From NCBI GenBank assembly GCA_028064945.1, contig JAPTWQ010000036.1, positions 1 through 5,576 of the forward strand: a DNA stretch of 5,576 nucleotides, in the 5' to 3' direction. Positions 1 through 5,148 of this stretch are shown piece by piece; position 1 is the stretch's first letter, and each line of letters begins with the position of its first letter. Both the position numbers and the translations under genes were made by a program. This DNA comes from Nitrospiraceae bacterium. GTDB lineage: Bacteria > Nitrospirota_A > Leptospirillia > Leptospirillales > Leptospirillaceae. Under the pieces are notes generated by a model. That model saw only the letters and a program-made list of their open reading frames with translations. It ran no database searches and was not told the DNA's origin.

Positions 1-126
1 CCGGACATCTCCTCCCGCAAGAATCAGCTCGCACCGGATGGGATCCATCACGCTGTGCAAAGACCAGTAGAAGTCGCCGACAAAGTCATCCCGGTCGGCA
101 TCCGGCTCTTCAAATATTTCGTCCAC
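1..126 (-). CDS. unrecognised nif-operon protein, N-terminal part (cut by window edge)
   Basis: An open frame starts at a GTG (126-124) and runs without a stop through the left edge, giving 42 visible residues: an acidic start (MDEIFEEPDADRDDF) followed by VGDFYWSLHSVMDPI and RCELILAGGDVR. The start is supported by AAGGAG (133-138) 6 bases upstream and by a 63-base gap after the nifZ stop. An in-frame ATG at 48-46 (residue 27) is less likely as a start. I do not recognise the family from this fragment. It reads in the same direction as nifZ and is probably in the same operon. The frame is too short to exclude chance completely, but the strong ribosome binding site and an ordered, amphipathic sequence support a real gene. 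Confidence 0.65.
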   Translation of the reverse strand, partial: MDEIFEEPDADRDDFVGDFYWSLHSVMDPIRCELILAGGDVR

Positions 127-132
127 GACTCT

Positions 133-138
133 CTCCTT
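133..138 (-). promoter_or_regulatory. ribosome binding site supporting the GTG start at 126
   Basis: AAGGAG on the minus strand lies 6 bases before the GTG at 126-124. It is the main evidence that the truncated left-edge frame is a gene and that GTG, not ATG, starts it. Confidence 0.7.
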
Positions 139-189
139 CAGTGGAAAAAACGTTTCAGAATCATCGGTCCCTTAGTGTTTTCGAGTCGC

Positions 190-498
190 TCATGCGGGAT
201 TTTCGGTTTTGACCGGCTCCTCATCGGGGCTGTCATCGTAATCGAGCGACTCTATTTCCCGGAACTTGCACCCGACGGTGACTCCGGTTTCCGGGATGTA
301 GACCGCATAGATATAGAACTGCTGGAGGAAGGTTCCGATACTCCGGATATAACCCTCATCTCCTTTTCGGGCCAGAATGTCCCCCACTTCGCGGTTCGGG
401 AACGTTCCGTCATTTCGGATATGCTTTTTGAGCTTGACCTTTTCGCCAAATTCAAAAAAAGGTGGTCCGGTCAGTTCGACGATATCGCTTCCACTCAT
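190..498 (-). CDS. nifZ: NifZ nitrogenase maturation protein
   Basis: NifZ helps convert the second P-cluster precursor during maturation of the MoFe protein, as shown in Azotobacter vinelandii. The protein here has 102 residues. The family core spans about residues 13-84: FFEFGEKVKLKKHIRNDGTF, then GDILARKGDEGYIRSIGTFL, then IYAVYIPETGVTVGCKFREI. The FEFGE, RNDGTFP, RKGxxGYxRxIGTFLQ and VGC motifs are those expected of NifZ. A short acidic tail (DYDDSPDEE) follows. Some proteobacterial NifZ proteins are longer, so this is a compact form. The ATG at 498-496 is preceded by AAAGGAG at a 7-base spacing. The stop lies in an ATGA, but the ATG there opens only a 10-codon frame, so the next gene begins further downstream at 126. 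Confidence 0.93.
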   Translation of the reverse strand: MSGSDIVELTGPPFFEFGEKVKLKKHIRNDGTFPNREVGDILARKGDEGYIRSIGTFLQQFYIYAVYIPETGVTVGCKFREIESLDYDDSPDEEPVKTENPA

Positions 499-538
499 GG
501 AGGTACTCCTTTCTGGTAAAAGATGGTTCCCGTTCCTT

Positions 539-742
539 TCAGGCCATGGCCTTCTGGTTTAAAGACTCGATTTCGCCCGGCTCGAATCGAAACACCCCCC
601 GGCCGCCTGAAAGAGGCTCGTAGCGGTCGACCGTTGACCTCGAAAGAAAGTTGAACCAGGACTGAAAGCTCATTCCTTCCGGGCAATGTGTAATTTTCTG
701 GACCGATCCGTTGTTAAAAAAAACGACATGAACCATTTCCAT
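539..742 (-). CDS. 67-residue conserved-looking protein between degT-like gene and nifZ, unknown
   Basis: The predicted protein has 67 residues, starting MEMVHVVFFNNGSVQKI and containing HCPEGMSFQSWFNFL and YEPLSGGRGVFRFEP. I do not recognise a named family. It is small, soluble-looking, with an N-terminal beta-like strand, a single Cys-Pro (C20-P21) and a Gly-rich SGGRG (45-49). It is not NifT or NifW by motif. The start chosen is the ATG at 742-740 because GGAGG (752-756) lies 9 bases upstream. The reading frame stays open to an ATG at 841 (100 residues, overlapping the degT-like gene by 29 bases) and one at 802 (87 residues). Neither has a comparable ribosome binding site, and the extension has no obvious protein pattern. 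It lies 40 bases upstream of nifZ in the same operon, so a nif accessory role is likely but unproven. Confidence 0.7.
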   Translation of the reverse strand: MEMVHVVFFNNGSVQKITHCPEGMSFQSWFNFLSRSTVDRYEPLSGGRGVFRFEPGEIESLNQKAMA

Positions 743-751
743 TGTGATAAC

Positions 752-756
752 CCTCC
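752..756 (-). promoter_or_regulatory. ribosome binding site deciding the start of the 67-residue protein
   Basis: On the minus strand the sequence reads AAAGGTGGAGGGTTATCACA immediately before the ATG at 742. GGAGG lies 9 bases from that ATG. It is the best match in the open frame and is the reason for preferring this start over the in-frame ATGs at 841 and 802. Confidence 0.7.
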
Positions 757-770
757 ACCTTTCTTCATCT

Positions 771-785
771 CCCGGAAATTCCGGG
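771..785. repeat. 15-base inverted repeat in the gap before the 67-residue gene
   Basis: CCCGGAA and TTCCGGG are 7-base complementary arms around a single central A. As RNA the likely form is a 5-base G/C stem with a 5-base A/U loop. It lies in the 70-base gap between the degT-like stop (813) and the small gene start (742), just upstream of the small gene's ribosome binding site. No U run follows, so it is not an intrinsic terminator. It could be a processing or stability hairpin, a protein-binding site, or chance. Confidence 0.45.
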
Positions 786-812
786 GGAATCGTTTTTCCC
801 ATGACCTGACCG

Positions 813-1967
813 TCAGTAAATGGCCGCTCCGGCACCGACATTGATTGCCGCCTCCTTGAATCGTTCGATGATTTGTCCTGCGTCTTCGGGATTCATTCCC
901 GGATGGAAAGGCAGGGCGATAGCCCTCTCTGAAAGCTTTTCCGCGATGGGTGCCATCCCTTTCGAATATCCCCGGGCCAAAAACCACGGATCGAGGTGGA
1001 GAGCTTTCGGGAAAGGCACCGCTTCGATTCCGGATTGCCTCAGGTCGTCGACAATGGCATTTCTTGAGAGAACCGAAAATCTGGTCCCGAGATGAACCAT
1101 GTAGGTGAACCAGTTGACCCATTCCACATTGGGGGACAAGTAGAGATCCTTGACTCCTTCGAAGGAGCGCATGGCATCCTGGTAAGCCTCCAGAAGCAGG
1201 GCCCTTTTTTTGAGGCTTCCCGCCAGCCGTCCGAGTGACTGAAGTCCGGTCCTGGCCAGGGCGGGCGAGATGCCGAGGTCCAGGGAGAGGAGCGGGTCCG
1301 GGAGGGACAGCGGGGTGGCCCGGTGGTTGTCCCTCATGGCCCGGAAAAGGGTGTCCAGCTCTTCCCGGTCGGTGAGGATTGCCGCATAGCTTTCCCCAAG
1401 ACCGGGATGCGGTGAGCCAAAGGCGAGGATCGACACATCCCCGAAGCTCCCTGTGCGCCGGCCCCGATACTCGGAAAAAAGAGCTTCGGTCGAGTCTTCG
1501 ATCAGGATGACCGGGTGATCTTTTTTGATTTCCTCAAAACGGTCCCAGTCCGCTGGGTGGCCAAGGGTGTTTCCCACCAGGACCGCACGGGTTTTATCGT
1601 TGATTCTTTTGGCGACCTTGTCGGGGTCCAGAGTGAAGGACCAGGAGTCGATATCGGAGACAACAAGCTTTGCTCCGCTCCAGGGAATGGCTCTTGCCGT
1701 GCCGAACCAGGAAAACGGAGAGGCGATGACTTCGGCCCCGTCGTTGATTCCGAGAGAGGACAAGACAACGTATAGCGCGATGGATGGACTGGGGAGCAAA
1801 AGGACCTTTGCTCTTCCAAAGACAAATCCGAGCCTTGCCTCGAGTGTCTCCACCGGCTGGTCGAATCCCTCCTGTCCCAGGAGGCTGATCCACTGCTCTT
1901 CTTCTTCTCTGGTCCAGTGGCCATGGTCGAAGGTGATCGGATTGTTCCCGGGCTTGTCGGTATTCAT
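813..1967 (-). CDS. DegT/DnrJ/EryC1/StrS-fold protein with His in place of PLP lysine
   Basis: This 384-residue protein follows the sugar-aminotransferase (DegT/DnrJ/EryC1/StrS) family along its length, near the usual size of 370-400. Matching stretches are LLLPSPSIALYVVLSSLG (56-73, family SGTAAL region), AEVIASPFSWFGTARAI (78-94), GAKLVVSDID (98-107), LIEDSTEAL with D158 (155-163), and GSFGDVSILAF (173-183). In known members the PLP lysine lies 10 residues after the Asp of GxFGD. Here that residue is H187, and there is no lysine from 150 to 252. The following GEGG is GESY (191-194). Ordinary transaminase chemistry therefore looks unlikely. The dehydratase ColD also has His at this place, but nothing else here suggests deoxysugar synthesis. 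The ATG overlaps the nifS stop by 4 bases and has GGAGG (1973-1977) 5 bases upstream. Being coupled to nifS suggests a nif-related role, which is inference. Confidence 0.85.
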   Translation of the reverse strand: MNTDKPGNNPITFDHGHWTREEEEQWISLLGQEGFDQPVETLEARLGFVFGRAKVLLLPSPSIALYVVLSSLGINDGAEVIASPFSWFGTARAIPWSGAKLVVSDIDSWSFTLDPDKVAKRINDKTRAVLVGNTLGHPADWDRFEEIKKDHPVILIEDSTEALFSEYRGRRTGSFGDVSILAFGSPHPGLGESYAAILTDREELDTLFRAMRDNHRATPLSLPDPLLSLDLGISPALARTGLQSLGRLAGSLKKRALLLEAYQDAMRSFEGVKDLYLSPNVEWVNWFTYMVHLGTRFSVLSRNAIVDDLRQSGIEAVPFPKALHLDPWFLARGYSKGMAPIAEKLSERAIALPFHPGMNPEDAGQIIERFKEAAINVGAGAAIY

Positions 1968-3124
1968 GACGCCCTCCGTTTTTCCTTGAGAATTCCGGAC
2001 AGAATGGTTGTCGTCCGATCGATGTCCCTGGCGGTGGTCGATCGCCCCAGAGAAAATCTCAGGGCCGATAGTGCCTCCTCCCGTGTCTGTCCCATTGCGG
2101 TCAGGACATGGGAGGGATCGATCGATCCCGAGGAACAGGCCGATCCCATCGATACATAGATCCCTTCCCGGACAAGGTCCATTAGCAGTTTTTCTGCGGC
2201 GATGCCCGAAAATCCCAGATTGGCGATATGCGGAGCCCGTAAAGACTGCTCTTTGGGACCATTTCTCCGGACAAAGGTAAAATAGTCCATCAGGGATTCC
2301 TCAAGGTGATCCCTGAGAAGGGTTATTTTTGCGATACTGTTCTGGAGAAATTCGGTCGCCTCCACCGCTGCATATCCCAGTCCGACGATTCCCGGGACGT
2401 TTTCCGTTCCTCCCCGTCGTTTTCTTTCCTGCGAGCCCGGCATGAGAGAGGAGAATGTCTCTCCTTTGCGGATAAAGAGTGCGCCGATTCCCTTTGGTCC
2501 ATAAATCTTGTGGGCAGACAGGGACAGGGAGTCGACATGGACCTTTGAAAGATCAATGGGGATTTTTCCTGTCGCCGCTACGGCATCGGTGTGAACGAGC
2601 GCTCCGGCCTTGTGGGCGTCGGCCACAATCTCCTGGATCGGCTGAATGGCACCTGTTTCGTTATTGACCCACATGACGGAAACCAGGGCGGTATCTTCGG
2701 AAAGGGCGTTCCTGACCGTTTCCGGTTCGATCCGGCCGCAAGGATTCACGGGAAGGACGGAGACCTTGTATCCCTCTTTTTCAAGAAACGGAGCAAGTCC
2801 GAGGATGGAGGAGTGTTCGATGGAACTTATCAGGATCTCCTTTCTCCCGGGTCTCGCGGACAGGGCTCCCCTGATGGCCGTCTGGTTGGACTCCGTTCCA
2901 CCGCTTGTGAAAAGGATCTCTCTCGACTGGGCAGAAAGAAGCCAGGCCAGCTTTTCCCGGGCCTGGGAGACCGCTTCCTTGGCTCTCTCTCCCAGAGGAT
3001 AGGGGCTTGAGGGGTTTCCGTACTCCTCCCGGAAAAAGGGAATCATGGCTTCAAGCACTCCGGGAGAAACCGGCGTTGTCGCCGAGGAATCAAGATCGAT
3101 GAAAGACGGTTTCTGATTATTCAT
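1964..3124 (-). CDS. nifS: NifS cysteine desulfurase
   Basis: NifS is a PLP enzyme that takes sulfur from L-cysteine as a protein persulfide and supplies it for nitrogenase Fe-S cluster assembly. The protein is 386 residues, normal for the family. It begins MNNQKPSFIDLDSSATTPVS. Visible landmarks are TSGGTESN (73-80), SIEHSS with H104, MWVNNETGAIQP (151-162) with N155, HTDAVAATGKIPID with D180, the PLP lysine K206 in SLSAHKIYGPKGIGAL, RGGTENVPGIVG (237-248), and the catalytic C330 in SMGSACSSGSIDPSHVL. The short loop after the active-site cysteine is that of class I (NifS/IscS) enzymes. The ATG at 3124-3122 overlaps the LRV stop by 4 bases, with AAAGGG as a moderate ribosome binding site. An in-frame ATG at 3250 lies inside the LRV gene and gives a non-family leader. 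A housekeeping IscS cannot be excluded from sequence alone, but the nif context favours NifS. Confidence 0.95.
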   Translation of the reverse strand: MNNQKPSFIDLDSSATTPVSPGVLEAMIPFFREEYGNPSSPYPLGERAKEAVSQAREKLAWLLSAQSREILFTSGGTESNQTAIRGALSARPGRKEILISSIEHSSILGLAPFLEKEGYKVSVLPVNPCGRIEPETVRNALSEDTALVSVMWVNNETGAIQPIQEIVADAHKAGALVHTDAVAATGKIPIDLSKVHVDSLSLSAHKIYGPKGIGALFIRKGETFSSLMPGSQERKRRGGTENVPGIVGLGYAAVEATEFLQNSIAKITLLRDHLEESLMDYFTFVRRNGPKEQSLRAPHIANLGFSGIAAEKLLMDLVREGIYVSMGSACSSGSIDPSHVLTAMGQTREEALSALRFSLGRSTTARDIDRTTTILSGILKEKRRAS

Positions 3125-3933
3125 GATGCGACCCTTTCCGACGCTGTTTCCATTTTTTTCAACCGGCCAATCGCGATGTCCCTGATAAATGAATCCTGAT
3201 CGGAGGTCATTTTTAAAAGGACTTCCCCGAAAGCATGTTCTGCGAGCCAAAAGCGGACCCGGATATCATCGTCCTCTGTGGCATCCATCCAGAGTTCAGG
3301 GCTCAATCGTTCGAGAACCGCGATCCTGACAAGGGGATCCGGATCATTTTTGAGCTTCAGGTGGTGGGGAGCGGGAATCCTTGTCGCCACAGCTCTGCGA
3401 ACCTCCGGATCGGTATCTTCCATAAGGGAGAACAGGCTGTCCGGACGAACCCTCAGCGCGACCTGAAGACGGACATAGTAGTCCGGATCAAAGAGCATCA
3501 TTGGAAGAAGGGAAACAGGAATCCTTGCCGCCACCCGGATCCTGACCTCGCGATCGGGGTCAGCGATCATCCGGATAAGGTCCCTGGATTCCATGAAAAG
3601 AGCCACATTCATCCGGACTGTTTCATCCGGATCGTCGATGAGCCTCTTCAACAGCTTTTGAGGAAGATAGCGGGTCACGATAGCCCGAACCTCAAAATAA
3701 GGATCCTGCCAGAATCGCTCTGACCAGGATGGATTGGTCCGGAAGAAGCGTTCAATGTGTCTTGCATAGGTTGTCCTGACACAGGAGCGTCCGGGTTCGC
3801 AAAGGGTTTCCGTCCGAAAGGGCAAGACCGTGCAGGTGGCACACTCGTTCGGGCAGGAGGCGCTTTCTCCGGGGGGAAAAGCGGATCCGGCCGGAGCGAT
3901 CCTGAATGAAAAGTCTTTATTTTGTGTCTTCAT
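3121..3933 (-). CDS. Fe-S leucine-rich repeat variant (LRV) protein
   Basis: This 270-residue protein has two parts. Residues 27-51 hold five cysteines (C27-x3-C31-x2-C34-x10-C45-x5-C51), which should bind a [4Fe-4S] cluster. Residues 76 to about 262 are eight tandem repeats of exactly 24 residues with consensus DPDxxVRxxVAxRxPxxLLxxL. The Val/Ile-Arg pair recurs at 82, 106, 130, 154, 178, 202, 226 and 250. This matches the LRV protein of Azotobacter vinelandii, whose gene lies near nif genes and whose structure is a right-handed superhelix of short helices with an N-terminal Fe-S domain. The biochemical role is not established. The location suggests a scaffold or redox partner in Fe-S or cofactor assembly. 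The ATG overlaps the preceding stop as ATGA and is preceded by GGAGG (3941-3945) at a 7-base spacing. The stop overlaps the nifS start in the same way. Confidence 0.9.
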   Translation of the reverse strand: MKTQNKDFSFRIAPAGSAFPPGESASCPNECATCTVLPFRTETLCEPGRSCVRTTYARHIERFFRTNPSWSERFWQDPYFEVRAIVTRYLPQKLLKRLIDDPDETVRMNVALFMESRDLIRMIADPDREVRIRVAARIPVSLLPMMLFDPDYYVRLQVALRVRPDSLFSLMEDTDPEVRRAVATRIPAPHHLKLKNDPDPLVRIAVLERLSPELWMDATEDDDIRVRFWLAEHAFGEVLLKMTSDQDSFIRDIAIGRLKKMETASERVAS

Positions 3934-4442
3934 TCTTCTTCCTCCCTTCCCCCATTCTCGATCACCCCGATCAGGCGGGTGATTCCCATCCGGTCTTTTG
4001 AGTCCAGCTCCTGGACTTTCCGGAGAATTCGAAGAGCCTTTTCCGTTTCGCCAAGACGGGCGTGGAGATAACCGGCCGCCTTCATTGCAAACATGTAGAA
4101 CCTTGGTTTCTGCTCGTATTCGGAAAAAGCTGCGTCATCCGGTCTGACCTCTTCAAAAGATTCGGAAAGTCCCAGATGGGTGCCCATGATCCGGGCGGCT
4201 TTTTGCGCATAGGGAATCGCTTCCCTCAGCATTCCCTTGTAAAAACGGAACTTGTAGCATCCGAGCACGACAGGGATATAGTCTCCGTAAAGCCTGTCGG
4301 CCTCTATCAGGTAATTGAGGGCAACCTCCGTGTCCAGATAGGCGGCCGCAGCCTTGCGGAGAAGTTCCACTGCCTCGGGTGGCGCCGGAAGGATGACCGC
4401 TCCGGCCTCCTCTTCCCAAGAGTCAAGAAGCATGTCCGACAT
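3930..4442 (-). CDS. small TPR-like nif-cluster protein, function unknown
   Basis: The predicted protein has 170 residues, starts MSDMLLDSWEEE and is mostly helical. Two helix-pair regions look like tetratricopeptide repeats, roughly residues 24-88 (LLRKAAAAYLDTEVALNYL, then REAIPYAQKAARI) and 112-150 (MKAAGYLHARLGETEKALRI). I see no catalytic motif, signal peptide or membrane segment, so a protein-protein adaptor role is the reasonable guess. The start chosen is the ATG at 4442-4440, 2 bases after the carrier stop. It has no strong ribosome binding site, which fits translational coupling. A second ATG three codons on (4433-4431) is possible. An upstream in-frame ATG at 4532 would lie deep inside the carrier gene and gives an unlikely Arg-rich leader. 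The gene ends in ATGA, shared with the LRV gene. Its acidic tail GREEEE is encoded by the purine run that also provides the LRV ribosome binding site. Confidence 0.75.
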   Translation of the reverse strand: MSDMLLDSWEEEAGAVILPAPPEAVELLRKAAAAYLDTEVALNYLIEADRLYGDYIPVVLGCYKFRFYKGMLREAIPYAQKAARIMGTHLGLSESFEEVRPDDAAFSEYEQKPRFYMFAMKAAGYLHARLGETEKALRILRKVQELDSKDRMGITRLIGVIENGGREEEE

Positions 4443-4444
4443 CT

Positions 4445-4837
4445 TCAGCCAGCCGGATTTTCGGGTCCTTTTTTCGAGCACCCTCCTTCGGCGGGTGCTG
4501 GGCCCCCTTCGACGTTGAATGATGTCCCACAACCGCAGGAGCTGGTTGCATTGGGATTTTTAAAAACAAGGGAAGTGCTCATCATGTTGTCTTCAAAATC
4601 GATTTCACATCCATCGACAAGAGGAAGACATTCGCTGGGAATATGGACGGAAAATCCCGGTCCCGGAAAGACATGGTCGCTTGGCAGGGTTGTGTCGGCG
4701 AGTTCCATGTCGTAGGAGTAGCCCGAACATCCTCCCGGCTTGACGATCAGGCGGATTCCGGAGCGGCTGTTTCCTCCGTTGAACTGGATCATCCTTCGAA
4801 GATAGGTACTGGCCTTTTCTGTCACTGTAACGCCCAC
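4445..4837 (-). CDS. HesB/IscA-type A-type Fe-S carrier, nif-associated
   Basis: This 130-residue protein belongs to the HesB/IscA/ErpA family, which binds iron or Fe-S clusters and passes them to target proteins. The three family cysteines are present: C37 in KPGGCSGYSY, and C101 and C103 in SSCGCGTSF. The start is a GTG at 4837-4835, supported by AAGGAG 7 bases upstream (4845-4850). The protein begins MGVTVTEKA, matching the usual family N-terminus. Family members are usually about 105 to 120 residues. Here a Gly/Pro-rich tail after residue 109 adds about 20 residues and one further cysteine (C120 in EGGCSKK). C70 and C77 are also extra. It sits 43 bases after the ferredoxin and 2 bases before the next gene. 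With nifS in the same block and no nifU visible, it is the likely Fe-S carrier or scaffold of this cluster, though that role is inference. Confidence 0.9.
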   Translation of the reverse strand: MGVTVTEKASTYLRRMIQFNGGNSRSGIRLIVKPGGCSGYSYDMELADTTLPSDHVFPGPGFSVHIPSECLPLVDGCEIDFEDNMMSTSLVFKNPNATSSCGCGTSFNVEGGPAPAEGGCSKKGPENPAG

Positions 4838-4844
4838 GGTGGTT

Positions 4845-4850
4845 CTCCTT
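4845..4850 (-). promoter_or_regulatory. ribosome binding site supporting the GTG start of the A-type carrier
   Basis: AAGGAG on the minus strand lies 7 bases before the GTG at 4837-4835. It follows a run of A residues in the 43-base gap after the ferredoxin stop. It fixes the non-ATG start of the carrier gene. Confidence 0.8.
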
Positions 4851-4880
4851 TTTTTTCAGAATGATTCTAAAAACGTCAAC

Positions 4881-5138
4881 TCATGATCCGTGCAGCTTGA
4901 TCTTCCTGGCCATGAGCATGTCCCGATCCTCCACACAGGCAGGATCGGGTATGCATGTCAGCTCGATAGGACAGACGACGTTACACTGGGCTTCATCGAA
5001 ATGACCGACGCACTCCGTGCACAGGTCGGGATCGATCTGGTAGAGGCCATCGTCGTTTGAGAAAATGGCGCTGTTGGGGCACGCCAGCTCGCAGATCGAG
5101 CACCCTGTACAGTTTTCTAGAACGATTGTGTAAGCCAT
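4881..5138 (-). CDS. fdxN: nif-type 2[4Fe-4S] ferredoxin (FdxN-like)
   Basis: This is a small 85-residue ferredoxin that should carry two [4Fe-4S] clusters. The first cysteine set is C10-x2-C13-x2-C16-x3-C20-P. The second is C40-x2-C43-x8-C52-x3-C56-P, where the x8 spacing is typical of the ferredoxins found beside nifB. Two more cysteines, C62 and C68, follow in an ELTCIPDPAC stretch. The start ATG lies 10 bases after the nifB stop and is preceded by AAGGAGG at a 5-base spacing. In Azotobacter vinelandii a ferredoxin of this type next to nifB is needed for full NifB-co formation. An equivalent role here, as electron or cluster donor to NifB, is inferred from position and motif. The symbol is given by similarity of motif and context; related proteins are also simply called ferredoxin III or nif ferredoxin. 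Confidence 0.92.
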   Translation of the reverse strand: MAYTIVLENCTGCSICELACPNSAIFSNDDGLYQIDPDLCTECVGHFDEAQCNVVCPIELTCIPDPACVEDRDMLMARKIKLHGS

Positions 5139-5148
5139 CTGTCCCTCC

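Noticed and set aside
127..189. Possible terminator after nifZ, because of a T6 run on the minus strand
   Set aside because: No stable G/C-rich stem precedes the run. It contains only the short AAACGTTT palindrome, and a ribosome binding site and gene follow directly.
161..193. ATGA overlap at the nifZ stop that opens a 10-codon frame (MSDSKTLRDR)
   Set aside because: It has no ribosome binding site, ends after 10 codons, and is in a different frame from the GTG-started gene at 126, so it is probably a chance frame.
1515..1989. Plus-strand open frames up to about 160 residues opposite nifS, the degT-like gene and the LRV gene
   Set aside because: They lie opposite clearly conserved genes, have no recognisable motifs, and are explained by the G+C-biased codon pattern of the real strand.
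3125..3250. Upstream in-frame ATG extending nifS by 42 residues
   Set aside because: The extension lies wholly inside the LRV gene and does not look like a NifS N-terminus, whereas the ATG at 3124 gives a normal NifS start and an ATGA junction.
4443..4532. Upstream in-frame ATG extending the TPR-like gene by 30 residues
   Set aside because: The extension overlaps the conserved carrier gene and is Arg-rich in a way typical of an antiphase shadow of another coding frame.
4858..4868. Short dyad AGAAT-G-ATTCT in the gap between the ferredoxin and carrier genes
   Set aside because: The arms are only 5 bases with a 1-base centre, so no RNA hairpin can form as such. The A run next to it on the minus strand belongs to the ribosome binding site region and is not a U run, so it is not a terminator.
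4838..4880. Possible sigma-54 promoter in the gaps
   Set aside because: I looked for the GG-N10-GC type element with TGGCAC and TTGC blocks in the four gaps and found no convincing match.
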